Shown in pieces: positions 35,858 through 44,583 of a stretch of 64,000 nt of DNA. Position numbers and translations under genes: made by a program. The notes under the pieces were generated by a model that was given only the letters and a program-made list of their open reading frames with translations, did not search any database and was not told the DNA's origin. Source of the stretch: Actinacidiphila acididurans (GTDB lineage: Bacteria; Actinomycetota; Actinomycetes; Streptomycetales; Streptomycetaceae); the NCBI RefSeq assembly GCF_016918855.1, contig NZ_JADKYB010000016.1:1-64000 (forward strand), given 5' to 3'. Position 1 is the first letter of the stretch. Each line of letters opens with the position of its first letter.

Positions 35858-36783
35858 GGACGTTGCGCCGTACCCTGACGCTGCCCGCGGCCCGCGCCGC
35901 CCTGGCGGTCCTCGCCGTGGTCGCCGTGCTGGCGGTCTTCGGCGGCCTGATCGCGCCGCAGGACCCGCTGGCCCAGGACACCACGCGGGTGCTCCAGGGC
36001 CCGTCCGGCGCTCACCTGCTGGGCACCGACTACCTGGGCCGGGACGTGCTCAGCCGGCTGCTGGCCGGTACCGGGCGCTCGGTGCTGGGCGCCGTGGAGT
36101 CGGTGGGCGCGGCCATGGTGCTCGGGGTGGTGCCGGGGCTGGCCTCGCTGTGGCTGGGCCGGGCCTTCGAATGGGCCGCGCTGCGGGTGGTGGACGCGCT
36201 GATGACGCTGCCGTTCACGCTCTTCGCCATCGCGGCGGTCGGGGTGTTCGGCAACGGCCTGAACCAGGCGATGCTCGCACTCGGGGTGCTGCTGGCCCCG
36301 CTGTTCTTCCGGGTCTCGCGGGCCGCCGCGGTCGGTTTGCGGCAGGCGCAGTACGTCGAGGCCGCCGAGCTGATGGGCGCCTCGCGCGGGCGGATCCTGC
36401 GGACCCACATCGCGGCGAAGGTGCTGCCGACGATCGCCGTCACCACCGCGCACGCCCTGGCCACCGCGCTGCTGACGGTCGCCTCGCTGACCTTCCTCGG
36501 CGTCGGCGTCCAGCCGCCGGCCCCCACCTGGGGCGGAATGCTCGCCGCCGACCTCGGCTATCTCGCCCAGCAGCCCTGGGCGCCGGTGCTGCCGGGCGTG
36601 CTGATCATGATCACGGTCGGTGCGCTGAACCTGCTGGCCGACGCGATACGCGACAGCGGCGCCGCCGGTGCCCCGACGCGGGCCACCGGGCGCCGGCCGT
36701 GGCGCCGTACCCGCGAGGCCGCCGGAACCGCCGCGGTGCCGCAGCCGCGGGAGAGGAGGAGCGATGAGGCCGTCGCAGCGTGA
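35854..36783 (+). CDS. ABC transporter permease (DppC type)
   Basis: 309 residues, ATG 35854 overlapping the previous stop (ATGA). DppC family: N-terminal helix, APQDPLAQDTTRVLQGPSGAHLLGTDYLGRDVLSRLLAG (characteristic DppC block), and the EAA loop QAQYVEAAELMGASRGRILRTHIAAKVLPTIAV. It ends WGGMLAADLGYL...PGVLIMITVGALNLLADAIRD. It pairs with the preceding permease to form the channel. The C-terminus overlaps the first ATPase by 20 bp. Confidence 0.92.
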   Translation: MRTLRRTLTLPAARAALAVLAVVAVLAVFGGLIAPQDPLAQDTTRVLQGPSGAHLLGTDYLGRDVLSRLLAGTGRSVLGAVESVGAAMVLGVVPGLASLWLGRAFEWAALRVVDALMTLPFTLFAIAAVGVFGNGLNQAMLALGVLLAPLFFRVSRAAAVGLRQAQYVEAAELMGASRGRILRTHIAAKVLPTIAVTTAHALATALLTVASLTFLGVGVQPPAPTWGGMLAADLGYLAQQPWAPVLPGVLIMITVGALNLLADAIRDSGAAGAPTRATGRRPWRRTREAAGTAAVPQPRERRSDEAVAA

Positions 36784-37939
36784 GAGCGCGCCGGAGGGCG
36801 CGTGGGAAAGCGCCTCGGCAGGCGTCACGGAAGGCGTCGCCGGGACCGCGCCCGGCGCGGGCGAGCCGGTGCTGAGCGTCGAGGGACTGCGCATCACCGT
36901 GGGGGCGGGCCGCGCCGAGGCGGTGCGGGACGTGTCCTTCACCGTGCGGGCCGGGGAGGCGGTCGGGGTCGTCGGCGAGTCGGGCAGCGGGAAAACGCTC
37001 ACCTGCCGGTCGCTGCTCGGGGTGCTGCCGCCCGGGTGCGCGGTGTCGGCGGGCAGCGCGCGGCTGGCCGGCACCGAACTGACCGGGCTCGGCCGGCGGG
37101 AGTGGGAGCGGCTGCGGGGCGTACGGCTCGCAGCGGTCTTCCAGGACCCGGCCTCGTATCTCAACCCGGCGCTCACGGTGGGCCGGCAGCTCGCCGAACC
37201 GCTGCGGGTGCGGCTCGGGCTCGGCCGCGCGCAGGCCCGGGCCCGGGCGGTGGAACTGTTCGGCTCGGTCGGGCTGCACCGGCCGGCCGAGGTCTACCAC
37301 CGCTACCCGCACGAGCTGTCCGGCGGCATGCTCCAGCGGGTCCTGATCGCCATCGCGGTCGCCTGCGACCCCCAACTGCTCGTGGCCGACGAGGCGACCA
37401 CCGCCCTGGACACGGTCGTCCAGGCCGAAGTGCTGGCCCTGCTGGCCCGGTTGCGCCGGGAACGGGCGCTCGCGCTGCTCCTGGTCACCCACGACCTCGC
37501 GGTCGTCGCCGAGGTCACCGACCGCGTCCTGGTCTTCTACGCCGGCCAGATCGTCGAGGACGGCCCGACCGCCGAGGTCGTCCGCCGCCCCGCCCACCCC
37601 TACACCGCCGCCCTCCTCCGGGTCGCCTCCGCCGGCGACTGGCACCGCCGCGACCTGTCCGTCATCCCCGGCCGCCCCCCGGAAACCGGCGCCACCCCGC
37701 CCGGCTGCCGCTTCGCCGACCGCTGCGCCTTCGCGCAGGACCGCTGCCGTACGCAGGAGGTCCCCCTGACGGCAGTGGTGCGGGCGCCAGGTGATGCCGC
37801 CGACGACGCGGCCGACGGCGCCCGCCGGGTCCGCTGCCTCCGGGCCGCCGAACTCGCCCCGGCACTGGCCGACGTACGGATCGATCCGCGGGGCGAGGCC
37901 CGGGCCGACGCGCGCACACCGAAGGAGGTACCGGCATGA
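36764..37939 (+). CDS. ABC transporter ATPase (DppD type)
   Basis: 391 residues; ATG 36764 behind GAGGAGG. Walker A GESGSGKT, signature ELSGGMLQRV, Walker B LLVADEATTALD, switch HDL. The C-terminal oligopeptide-transporter domain contains PGCRFADRCAFAQDRC with the cysteines conserved in DppD/OppD (possible Fe-S site in some members). It powers the preceding permease pair together with the next ATPase. Overlaps that gene by four bases. Confidence 0.92.
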   Translation: MRPSQRESAPEGAWESASAGVTEGVAGTAPGAGEPVLSVEGLRITVGAGRAEAVRDVSFTVRAGEAVGVVGESGSGKTLTCRSLLGVLPPGCAVSAGSARLAGTELTGLGRREWERLRGVRLAAVFQDPASYLNPALTVGRQLAEPLRVRLGLGRAQARARAVELFGSVGLHRPAEVYHRYPHELSGGMLQRVLIAIAVACDPQLLVADEATTALDTVVQAEVLALLARLRRERALALLLVTHDLAVVAEVTDRVLVFYAGQIVEDGPTAEVVRRPAHPYTAALLRVASAGDWHRRDLSVIPGRPPETGATPPGCRFADRCAFAQDRCRTQEVPLTAVVRAPGDAADDAADGARRVRCLRAAELAPALADVRIDPRGEARADARTPKEVPA

Positions 37940-39540
37940 CCGCACCCACGACCGGGGCCCTGGACCCCGCGCGCCGCCCGAAGGACGCCGAGCAGTCGGA
38001 ACGAACGGAAGCGGCCGAACTCCCGGGAGAAGCCCGGCACTTCGAGCAGCCCGAGCACGTAGGTGCTGTACAGGACGAGGCACTTGACGACAGCGGCGCC
38101 GGGTCCGGCGATACGGACGCGGCCGCAGCGGACACGGCGGAACGAACGGAACGGCACTTCGAGCGGCCCGAGCCCACCGGTGCCGCACGGAACCAGGCGC
38201 GGGACGACAGCGGCGCCGCGCCCGGCGATACGCGCACGGCGGCGGCGGAACGAACCGAACAGACCGAACCCCCGGGGAAGGACCGGCACTTCGAACAGCC
38301 TGAGCCCGTCGGTGCCGCACGGGACGACGTGCGGGACAACGGCGACACCGCGCCCCGGGGCACGGGGAAGGACGCAGTCGGCCCAACAGAGCAGGCCGAA
38401 CTCCCCCGGCAGGCTCAGCACTTCGAGCAACCCGAAGCAGTCGGCGCCACCCCGGACCAGGCGCGGGACGACAGCGGCGCCGCGCCCGGCGATACGCATG
38501 CGGCTCCAGCGGACTCAGCGACCGAGCGCACGCACACGACCGTGCTGCACATCGCGTCCCTGGGGGTGTCGTACGGCCGGCGCGGGCGGCGCGGCGGGGG
38601 TGGCGACGTGCTCAGGGGGGTGGACCTGGAGGTCGGAGCCGGGGAAATCGTCGGGGTGATCGGGGAGACCGGCTCGGGCAAGACGACGCTCGCGCGGGCC
38701 GTGGTGGGGGCGGCGCCGGTGAGCGGGGGGCGGATCGGGGTCGGCGGGGTGGACGTGAGCGCCCTGCGCGGCCGGGAGTTGCGGGCGCACCGCAGGTCCG
38801 GGCGGGTGCAGTACATGTTCCAGGACCCGTTGCGCTCGCTCGACCCGGACCTGACGGTGACCGAACTGGTCGGTGAGCCGCTGGCGGTGGCCGGTACGCC
38901 CCGGCCGGAGCGCCGGGCCCGGGTCGCCGAGGCGCTGCGGCGGGCCGGACTGGACCCGGAAGCTCTGGGAGAGCGCATTCCCGGGGCGCTGTCCGGCGGG
39001 CAGCGGCAGCGGGTCGCGCTGGCCCGGGCGATCGTCACCCGACCGGCGCTGCTGCTGGCCGACGAACCGGTGAGCGCCCTGGACGCGTCCAACCGCAACC
39101 ACGTGCTGCGGCTGCTCGACGAACTGCGCCGCGACCTGGGCGTCGCCATCGTGGTGATCTCGCACGACCTGAGCTCGCTGGCCGGCGTCGCCGACCGCAT
39201 CGCGGTCCTCTACCGCGGCCGCCTGGTCGAACAGGGCCCCACCGCCGAAGTGCTGGGCCGCCCGCTGCACCCGTACACGGCCCTGCTCACCGCCTCGGCC
39301 CCGCGCATCGACCGCGTCCGCGACAACGGGGAGAGCGCTCTCCCCGCCCTGCCGGACCTCGCCGCGCCGCCCGAGCCGCCGGCCTGGTCGGCGGACCCCG
39401 GCGCCTGCGTCTTCGCACACCGTTGTCCGTTCGCGGACGACGCCTGCCGTACCGGGCCGGACGCGGCACCGTACCCCGGCGGCCGGAGCGCCGCCTGCCA
39501 CCACGCCCTGCGCCCGGCCGGCGCACCGGCCCGCACCTGA
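37936..39540 (+). CDS. ABC transporter ATPase (DppF type) with repetitive N-terminus
   Basis: 534 residues, ATG 37936 overlapping the previous stop. Residues ~203-525 are a normal DppF-type ATPase: Walker A GETGSGKTT (about 242-250), QYMFQDPLRSLDPD, signature ALSGGQRQRV, Walker B LLLADEPVSALD, and C-terminal CVFAHRCPFADDAC. Residues 1-200 are an acidic, disordered extension with four repeats of about 39-44 residues starting HFEQPEPVGAARDD (His at 35, 74, 118 and 162). No known DppF has this; the frame and coding bias hold through it. An internal start near residue 198 cannot be excluded. Confidence 0.88.
   Translation: MTAPTTGALDPARRPKDAEQSERTEAAELPGEARHFEQPEHVGAVQDEALDDSGAGSGDTDAAAADTAERTERHFERPEPTGAARNQARDDSGAAPGDTRTAAAERTEQTEPPGKDRHFEQPEPVGAARDDVRDNGDTAPRGTGKDAVGPTEQAELPRQAQHFEQPEAVGATPDQARDDSGAAPGDTHAAPADSATERTHTTVLHIASLGVSYGRRGRRGGGGDVLRGVDLEVGAGEIVGVIGETGSGKTTLARAVVGAAPVSGGRIGVGGVDVSALRGRELRAHRRSGRVQYMFQDPLRSLDPDLTVTELVGEPLAVAGTPRPERRARVAEALRRAGLDPEALGERIPGALSGGQRQRVALARAIVTRPALLLADEPVSALDASNRNHVLRLLDELRRDLGVAIVVISHDLSSLAGVADRIAVLYRGRLVEQGPTAEVLGRPLHPYTALLTASAPRIDRVRDNGESALPALPDLAAPPEPPAWSADPGACVFAHRCPFADDACRTGPDAAPYPGGRSAACHHALRPAGAPART
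37993..38526. repeat. ~132-bp tandem coding repeats in ABC ATPase N-terminus
   Basis: Four units (one 117 bp, others about 132 bp) encoding HFEQPEPVGA...DDSGAAPGDT blocks. Parts are nearly identical in DNA, for example the DDSGAAPGDT segments near 38205 and 38468. Confidence 0.8.
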
Positions 39541-39595
39541 CCGCGTACCGCCCAGCCCCTGCACCCCCATGTCCCCAACACCCCCGGAGAGCCCC

Positions 39596-40678
39596 GTGAC
39601 CGTCGAGTTCATCGGCATCGCCGCCACCCAGGAGTTCAGCGAGACCGGCACCGCGGCCGGGCCCGCGGTCGATCCGGCGTACCTGGCCGAACTGGCCCGC
39701 GCCCATGAGGAGTCCGGCTTCGACCGGGTGCTGGTCGCACATTCCTCGGCCAGCCCGGACGGCTTCACGGTCGCCGACCAGGTGCTCAGCCGCACCACCC
39801 GGCTCGGGGTGCTGCTGGCGCACCGGCCCGGCTTCGTCGCCCCGACGCTGACCGCGCGGAAGTTCGCCACGCTGGACGCCTTCCACCCCGGCCGGGTCGC
39901 CCTGCACGTGATCACCGGCGGGGACGACGCCGACCAGGCCAGGGACGGCGACCTCAGCGACAAGCCGACCCGCTACCGCCGCACCGACGAGTTCCTCCAG
40001 GTGGTCCGCAGGGAGTGGGAGTCGGCCGAACCCTTCGACTTCGAGGGCGAGTTCTACACCGTGCGCGGCGGCTGGTCGTCGGTGCGGCCCCGGGTGCCGA
40101 TCCCGGTGTACTTCGGCGGCGCCTCGGCCGACGCGGTGCGGGTCGGCGGCCGGCACGCCGACGTGTACGCCTTCTGGGGCGAGCCGCTGGCCGGCATCGC
40201 CGAGCGGATCGACCGGGTCCGGGCGGCGGCGCGGCCGTACGGCCGGGACCCGCGGTTCAGCGTCAGCCTGCGGCCGATTCCGGCGGAAACCGAGGCCGAG
40301 GCGTGGCGCCGCGCGCAGGACGTGCTGCGGCTGACCAAGGAGCGGGCCGGCGAACTGCGCAAGGCGTTCAACCTCGACCACAGTGCCCAGGAGGGCTCAC
40401 GCCGGCTGCTGGACTACGCCGCGCGCGGTGACGTGCACGACAAGCGGCTGTGGACCGCGATCGCCAAGGAGACCGGCGCGGCGGGCAACTCCACGGCGCT
40501 GGTGGGCAGTTACGAGCAGGTCGCCGAGTCGCTGCTGGACTACGTGGCGCTGGGCGTGAGCACGCTGCTGATCCGCGGTTTCCGTCCGCTGGCCGACGCC
40601 CGCGACTACGGCTCCCTGGTGAAGCTGGTGCGCGAGCAGGCGGACGGAGCCGCGCTCGCGGGGGCGGCGGCGGTATGA
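39596..40678 (+). CDS. LLM-class flavin monooxygenase, SsuD/SfnG-like
   Basis: 360 residues from GTG 39596 (GGAGA upstream); ATG 39569 is an in-frame alternative. Bacterial-luciferase-like TIM barrel: EFIGIAATQEFSETG start, HRPGFVAPTLTARKFATLD, HVITGGDDADQARDGD and PVYFGGASADAVRVGGRHADVYAFWGEP, the block order of alkanesulfonate/dimethylsulfone monooxygenases. Such enzymes use FMNH2 and O2 to cleave C-S bonds and release sulfite. FMNH2 would come from the flavin reductase at 46784. Overlaps the next gene by four bases. Confidence 0.9.
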   Translation: MTVEFIGIAATQEFSETGTAAGPAVDPAYLAELARAHEESGFDRVLVAHSSASPDGFTVADQVLSRTTRLGVLLAHRPGFVAPTLTARKFATLDAFHPGRVALHVITGGDDADQARDGDLSDKPTRYRRTDEFLQVVRREWESAEPFDFEGEFYTVRGGWSSVRPRVPIPVYFGGASADAVRVGGRHADVYAFWGEPLAGIAERIDRVRAAARPYGRDPRFSVSLRPIPAETEAEAWRRAQDVLRLTKERAGELRKAFNLDHSAQEGSRRLLDYAARGDVHDKRLWTAIAKETGAAGNSTALVGSYEQVAESLLDYVALGVSTLLIRGFRPLADARDYGSLVKLVREQADGAALAGAAAV

Positions 40679-43143
40679 CCCGGACAGCCGGCCGCCCGGT
40701 CCCGACCACCTCGCACTGGGGGGCGTTCGGGGTGCGGCGCGGCGCGGACGGCTCGGTGCTGGCCGTGCCCCACCCGGCCGACCCGGCGCCCTCGCCACTG
40801 CTGGCCGGGGTGCCGGGCGCGCAGCGCCACCCCACCCGGATCCGAAGGCCTGCCGCCCGCCTGGGCTGGCTCGAGCGCGGCCCGGGCCCGACCGGGCGGC
40901 GCGGGTCCGAGCCGTTCGTGGAGTTGGACTGGGACGAGGCGCTGGACCTGGCCGCGGCCGAACTGGCCCGGGTCCGGGACCGCCACGGCAACCAGGCGGT
41001 CTTCGGCGGCTCCTACGGCTGGGCCAGCGCGGGCCGTTTCCACCACGCGCAGAGCCAACTGCACCGGTTCCTCTCGGCTTTCGGCGGTTTCACGGGTTCG
41101 CGCAACTCCTACAGCCTGGGCACCTCGCTGGTGCTGCTGCCGTATCTGGTGGGTGACGCCGACAGCGTGCTGCGCTCCGCCACCTCGTGGCCGGTGATCA
41201 CCCGGCACACCGAACTGGTGCTGGCCTTCGGGGGGATCCCGGAGAAGAACGTGTACGTCACGCCGGGCGGCGTGACGCGGCACGGCACCCCGGGGCACCT
41301 CGCCGCGCTGGCCGCTGCCGGTGCGCAGGTGGCGCTGATCAGCCCGCTGCGGGACGACCTGCCGGACGGGCAGCCGGCGCGCTGGTACCCGATCCGGCCC
41401 GCCACGGACACCGCTCTGATGCTGGGCCTGGCCCATACCCTGGTCCAGGAGGGCCTGTACGACCGGGAGTTCACCGACCGGTACTGCACCGGGACCGACG
41501 TCCTGCTGCGCTATCTGCGCGGCGAGGCGGACGGCGTGCCCAAGGACGCGCGGTGGGCGGCGGACCTGACCGGGCTGCCGGCCGAGGCGATCCGGGACCT
41601 GGCGCGACGGGCCGCCGCGCACCGCACCCTGGTCACCGTCACCTGGTCGCTGCAGCGCGCCCGGCACGGCGAGCAGCCGGTGTGGGCGGGCCTGGCGCTG
41701 GCCGCGCTGCTGGGCCAGATCGGGCTGCCCGGCGGCGGCTTCGGGCACGGCTACGGCTCGATGGGCGACGTCGGCGACACCGGCCCGCAGACCCGGCTGC
41801 CCCATCTGCCGCAGGGCCGCAACCCGGTCACCGAGTTCATCCCCTGCGCGCGGATCGCCGACCTGCTGCTGCACCCGGGCGAGAGCTACGACTACGACGG
41901 CACGCGGCGCACGTACCCGGACATCCGGCTGGTGCACTGGGCCGGCGGCAACCCGTTCCACCACCACCAGGACCTGGGGCGGCTGCGGCGGGCCTTCGGC
42001 CGGCCCGACACGGTTCTGGTGCACGAGACGCACTGGACGGCGACCGCCCGCCACGCCGACCTGGTGCTGCCGGCGACGACCGCCCTGGAGCGCGAGGACA
42101 TCGGCGCCGGGCGCCGGGACACCCACCTGATCGCCATGCACCGGGCGGCGGACCCGTACGGCCAGGCGCGCGACGACCACGCGATCCTGGCCGGGCTGGC
42201 CGAACGCCTGGGATTCGGCCAGGAGTTCACCGAGGGCCGGGACACCCGGCAGTGGCTGGAGCACCTGTACGGCACCTGGGCACGGGAGTCGGCCGCCTCC
42301 GGGGCCGGTGAGCCGCCCCCGTTCGAGGAGTTCTGGGCCGCCGGCGAGTGGGAGCTGCCCGGCCGGCCGGCCGAGCGCACGCTGTTCGCCGCCTTCCGGG
42401 CCGACCCGCAGAGCGCTCCCCTGGCCACGCCCAGCGGCCGGATCGAGCTGGCCAGCGCGCGGATCGCGGCCATGGACCTGCCGGACTGCCCGGGCCACCC
42501 GGCGTGGCTGGAGCCCGAGGAATGGCCGGGCGCCCCCGCCGCCGCGCGCCATCCGCTGCTGCTGATCGCCAATCAGCCGGCGACCCGGCTGCACAGTCAG
42601 CTCGACACCGGCGCGCTCAGCCTGGCGGCGAAGGTGGCCGGCCGGGAGGCGGTGCAGATGCATCCCGAGGACGCGGGAGAGCGCTCCATCAGCCCCGGGG
42701 ACCTGGTGCGGATCTTCAACGACCGCGGGGCGTGCCTGGCCGGGGCGGTGCTGACCGACCGCATCGCCCGGGGGGTGGTGCGGCTGCCCACGGGTGCCTG
42801 GTTCGATCCGGTGCCCGGGCACGAGCCGCCGCTGTGCGCGCACGGCAATCCCAATGTCCTGACCGCGGACGTGCCCAGCTCCCGGCTGTCCCAGGGCTGC
42901 ACGGGCCAGCACGCGCTGGTGGAGATCGAGCGGTGGTCCGGCGGCGAGCCGCCGCCGGTGACCGTACGGGAGCCGCCCCGCTTCGTCCCGGACCCGCGCC
43001 CCGGCTCCGGGCCTAATTCCGGCTCCGGCCTCGGTTCCGGCGCCGCTCCAGGTCCCGGTCCCGAGCCGCGCGGCGGCGGCACGCCGCCGTCCGCCACGCC
43101 CCCACGACACGAACCCCCGCACGACAGGGAGAGCACACCATGA
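40675..43143 (+). CDS. molybdopterin oxidoreductase, BisC/DMSO-reductase type
   Basis: 822 residues, ATG 40675 overlapping the previous stop. No signal peptide, so cytoplasmic like BisC. It lacks the N-terminal Fe-S cysteines and begins directly with the molybdenum-cofactor fold: FGGSYGWASAGRFHHAQSQLHRFLSAFGGFTGSRNSYSLG (serine ligand region near residue 145), PVITRHTELVLAFGGIPEKN, WAGGNPFHHHQDLGRL, VHETHWTATARHADLVLPATT, and the C-terminal binding domain LLIANQPATRLHSQLDTGA. The family reduces S-oxides such as biotin, methionine or dimethyl sulfoxide. In this operon it may reduce or process sulfoxides before or after C-S cleavage. A Pro/Gly-rich tail of about 50 residues ends the protein. 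Confidence 0.88.
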   Translation: MTRTAGRPVPTTSHWGAFGVRRGADGSVLAVPHPADPAPSPLLAGVPGAQRHPTRIRRPAARLGWLERGPGPTGRRGSEPFVELDWDEALDLAAAELARVRDRHGNQAVFGGSYGWASAGRFHHAQSQLHRFLSAFGGFTGSRNSYSLGTSLVLLPYLVGDADSVLRSATSWPVITRHTELVLAFGGIPEKNVYVTPGGVTRHGTPGHLAALAAAGAQVALISPLRDDLPDGQPARWYPIRPATDTALMLGLAHTLVQEGLYDREFTDRYCTGTDVLLRYLRGEADGVPKDARWAADLTGLPAEAIRDLARRAAAHRTLVTVTWSLQRARHGEQPVWAGLALAALLGQIGLPGGGFGHGYGSMGDVGDTGPQTRLPHLPQGRNPVTEFIPCARIADLLLHPGESYDYDGTRRTYPDIRLVHWAGGNPFHHHQDLGRLRRAFGRPDTVLVHETHWTATARHADLVLPATTALEREDIGAGRRDTHLIAMHRAADPYGQARDDHAILAGLAERLGFGQEFTEGRDTRQWLEHLYGTWARESAASGAGEPPPFEEFWAAGEWELPGRPAERTLFAAFRADPQSAPLATPSGRIELASARIAAMDLPDCPGHPAWLEPEEWPGAPAAARHPLLLIANQPATRLHSQLDTGALSLAAKVAGREAVQMHPEDAGERSISPGDLVRIFNDRGACLAGAVLTDRIARGVVRLPTGAWFDPVPGHEPPLCAHGNPNVLTADVPSSRLSQGCTGQHALVEIERWSGGEPPPVTVREPPRFVPDPRPGSGPNSGSGLGSGAAPGPGPEPRGGGTPPSATPPRHEPPHDRESTP

Positions 43144-44372
43144 CCACCGAGCCGCGCCTTCGCACCGCGCCCGCTGACGTACCCGACGACGTGCCAGAAG
43201 ACGCGGCGGCCGACCGGGCACCCGTGCTGCCCGAGCCCGACTGGGACCGGTTGCCGGAGGTCGCCGAGGAGCTGGCCGCGAGGGCGGCGGGGCACGACGC
43301 GGACGGCTCGTTCCCGTACGAAGGGGTGGCGGCCGTGCACCGGGCGGGGCTGCTGACCGCGAGCGTGGGGCGGGCGTTCGGCGGGCCGGGCGGCGGGCTG
43401 GCGGACGCGGTACGCATTCTGGCCGCGCTGGGCGGCGGCGACCCGGCGGTGGCGCTGGTCACGGCGATGACGCTGTTCACGCACGCGGCGCAGGCCCGGG
43501 AGGCCACCTGGCCGCGGGCCCCGTACCGGGAGCTGCTGGCGGCGTCGGCGCGGGGACCGGCGCTGGTCAACGCGCTGCGGGTGGAGCCGGATCTGGGCAG
43601 TCCGGTGCGCGGCGGGCTGCCGGCCACCACGGCACGGCGGCGCGCGGACGGCGACTGGGAGCTGACCGGGCACAAGATCTTCTCCACCGGCGCGGTGGCG
43701 CTGGCGTGGATGGCGGTGTGGGCGCGGACCGACGAGGACCCGGTGCGGGTCGGGTCGTTCCTGGTCCGCGGCGGCTCGCCCGGCGTGGAGATCCGCCCCA
43801 CCTGGGACCACCTGGGCCTGCGCGCCAGCCGCAGTGACGACGTGCTGCTGGACGCCGTACGCGTGCCGGCCGGGCAGGTCGCCGGGCTCGCCCCGCACGC
43901 CCCCGGGGCCGGTGGCGGCCGGGACGCGGTGACCGGCGCCTGGAACGCGCTCGGCCTGACCGCCCTGTATCTGGGCGTGGCGCGGGCCGCGCAGCGCTGG
44001 CTGACCGGTTTCCTGCACGAACGGGTGCCCAGCGCGCTCGGTGCCCCGCTGGCCACACTGCCGCGTCTCCAGAGCGCGGTCGGCGGGATCGAGGTGCGGC
44101 TGGCGGGCGCCGAACGCCTGGTGGCGGCGCTGGCCGCCGCCGTGGACGCGGGCGACACCGCAGCCGCGGCCGAGGCGGGCGGCGCCAAGGTGCTGGGCAC
44201 CCGGGCCGCGATCCGCGCGGTGGAGGAGGCCGTCGCCCTCGTCGGCAACAACGGCCTGACCCGGGCCAATCCGCTGCAACGGCACCTGCGGGACGTCCTG
44301 TGTGCCCGAGTGCACACCCCGCAGGACGACTCGGTGCTGGCGGCCGCCGGCCGCGCCGCTCTCGGTCTGTGA
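43140..44372 (+). CDS. acyl-CoA-dehydrogenase-fold flavin monooxygenase (SfnB/DszC-like)
   Basis: 410 residues, ATG 43140 overlapping the previous stop (ATGA). Acyl-CoA dehydrogenase fold: LLTASVGRAFGGPGGGLADAVRILAALGGGDPAVALVTAM, GDWELTGHKIFSTGAVALAWMAVWAR, and C-terminal VGNNGLTRANPLQRHLRDVLCARVHTPQDD. The usual catalytic glutamate region is changed, as in the flavin-dependent sulfur-acquisition (SfnB) and dibenzothiophene (DszC) monooxygenases. It likely uses reduced FMN to oxidise a sulfur substrate. The first ~30 residues are an acidic linker. Confidence 0.85.
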   Translation: MTTEPRLRTAPADVPDDVPEDAAADRAPVLPEPDWDRLPEVAEELAARAAGHDADGSFPYEGVAAVHRAGLLTASVGRAFGGPGGGLADAVRILAALGGGDPAVALVTAMTLFTHAAQAREATWPRAPYRELLAASARGPALVNALRVEPDLGSPVRGGLPATTARRRADGDWELTGHKIFSTGAVALAWMAVWARTDEDPVRVGSFLVRGGSPGVEIRPTWDHLGLRASRSDDVLLDAVRVPAGQVAGLAPHAPGAGGGRDAVTGAWNALGLTALYLGVARAAQRWLTGFLHERVPSALGAPLATLPRLQSAVGGIEVRLAGAERLVAALAAAVDAGDTAAAAEAGGAKVLGTRAAIRAVEEAVALVGNNGLTRANPLQRHLRDVLCARVHTPQDDSVLAAAGRAALGL

Positions 44373-44583
44373 CGCCCGGCCGCCGGACCCACGTCGTCCC
44401 CGGACCGCGGTCCGCCGGTCGGCCACCGCGTACCCCGTCCCCGTACGACCGCCGCCCGCGCCCGACCGGCCCCTCGGCCACTCGCGACAGCCACCCGCAA
44501 CCGCCCGCAGAACCGATTCCGCGGCCCCCGTCCCCACACCTCTCTCCCGCTCCTCCCGTTCCTCACGAAAGGCCAACGCTCCC

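Noticed and set aside
39328..39345. Perfect palindrome GGGGAGAGCGCTCTCCCC inside the second ABC ATPase gene
   Set aside because: It matches the core of the sugar-type operator at 24597 but lies deep inside a coding sequence near its 3' end with no promoter. Treated as coincidental unless binding is shown.
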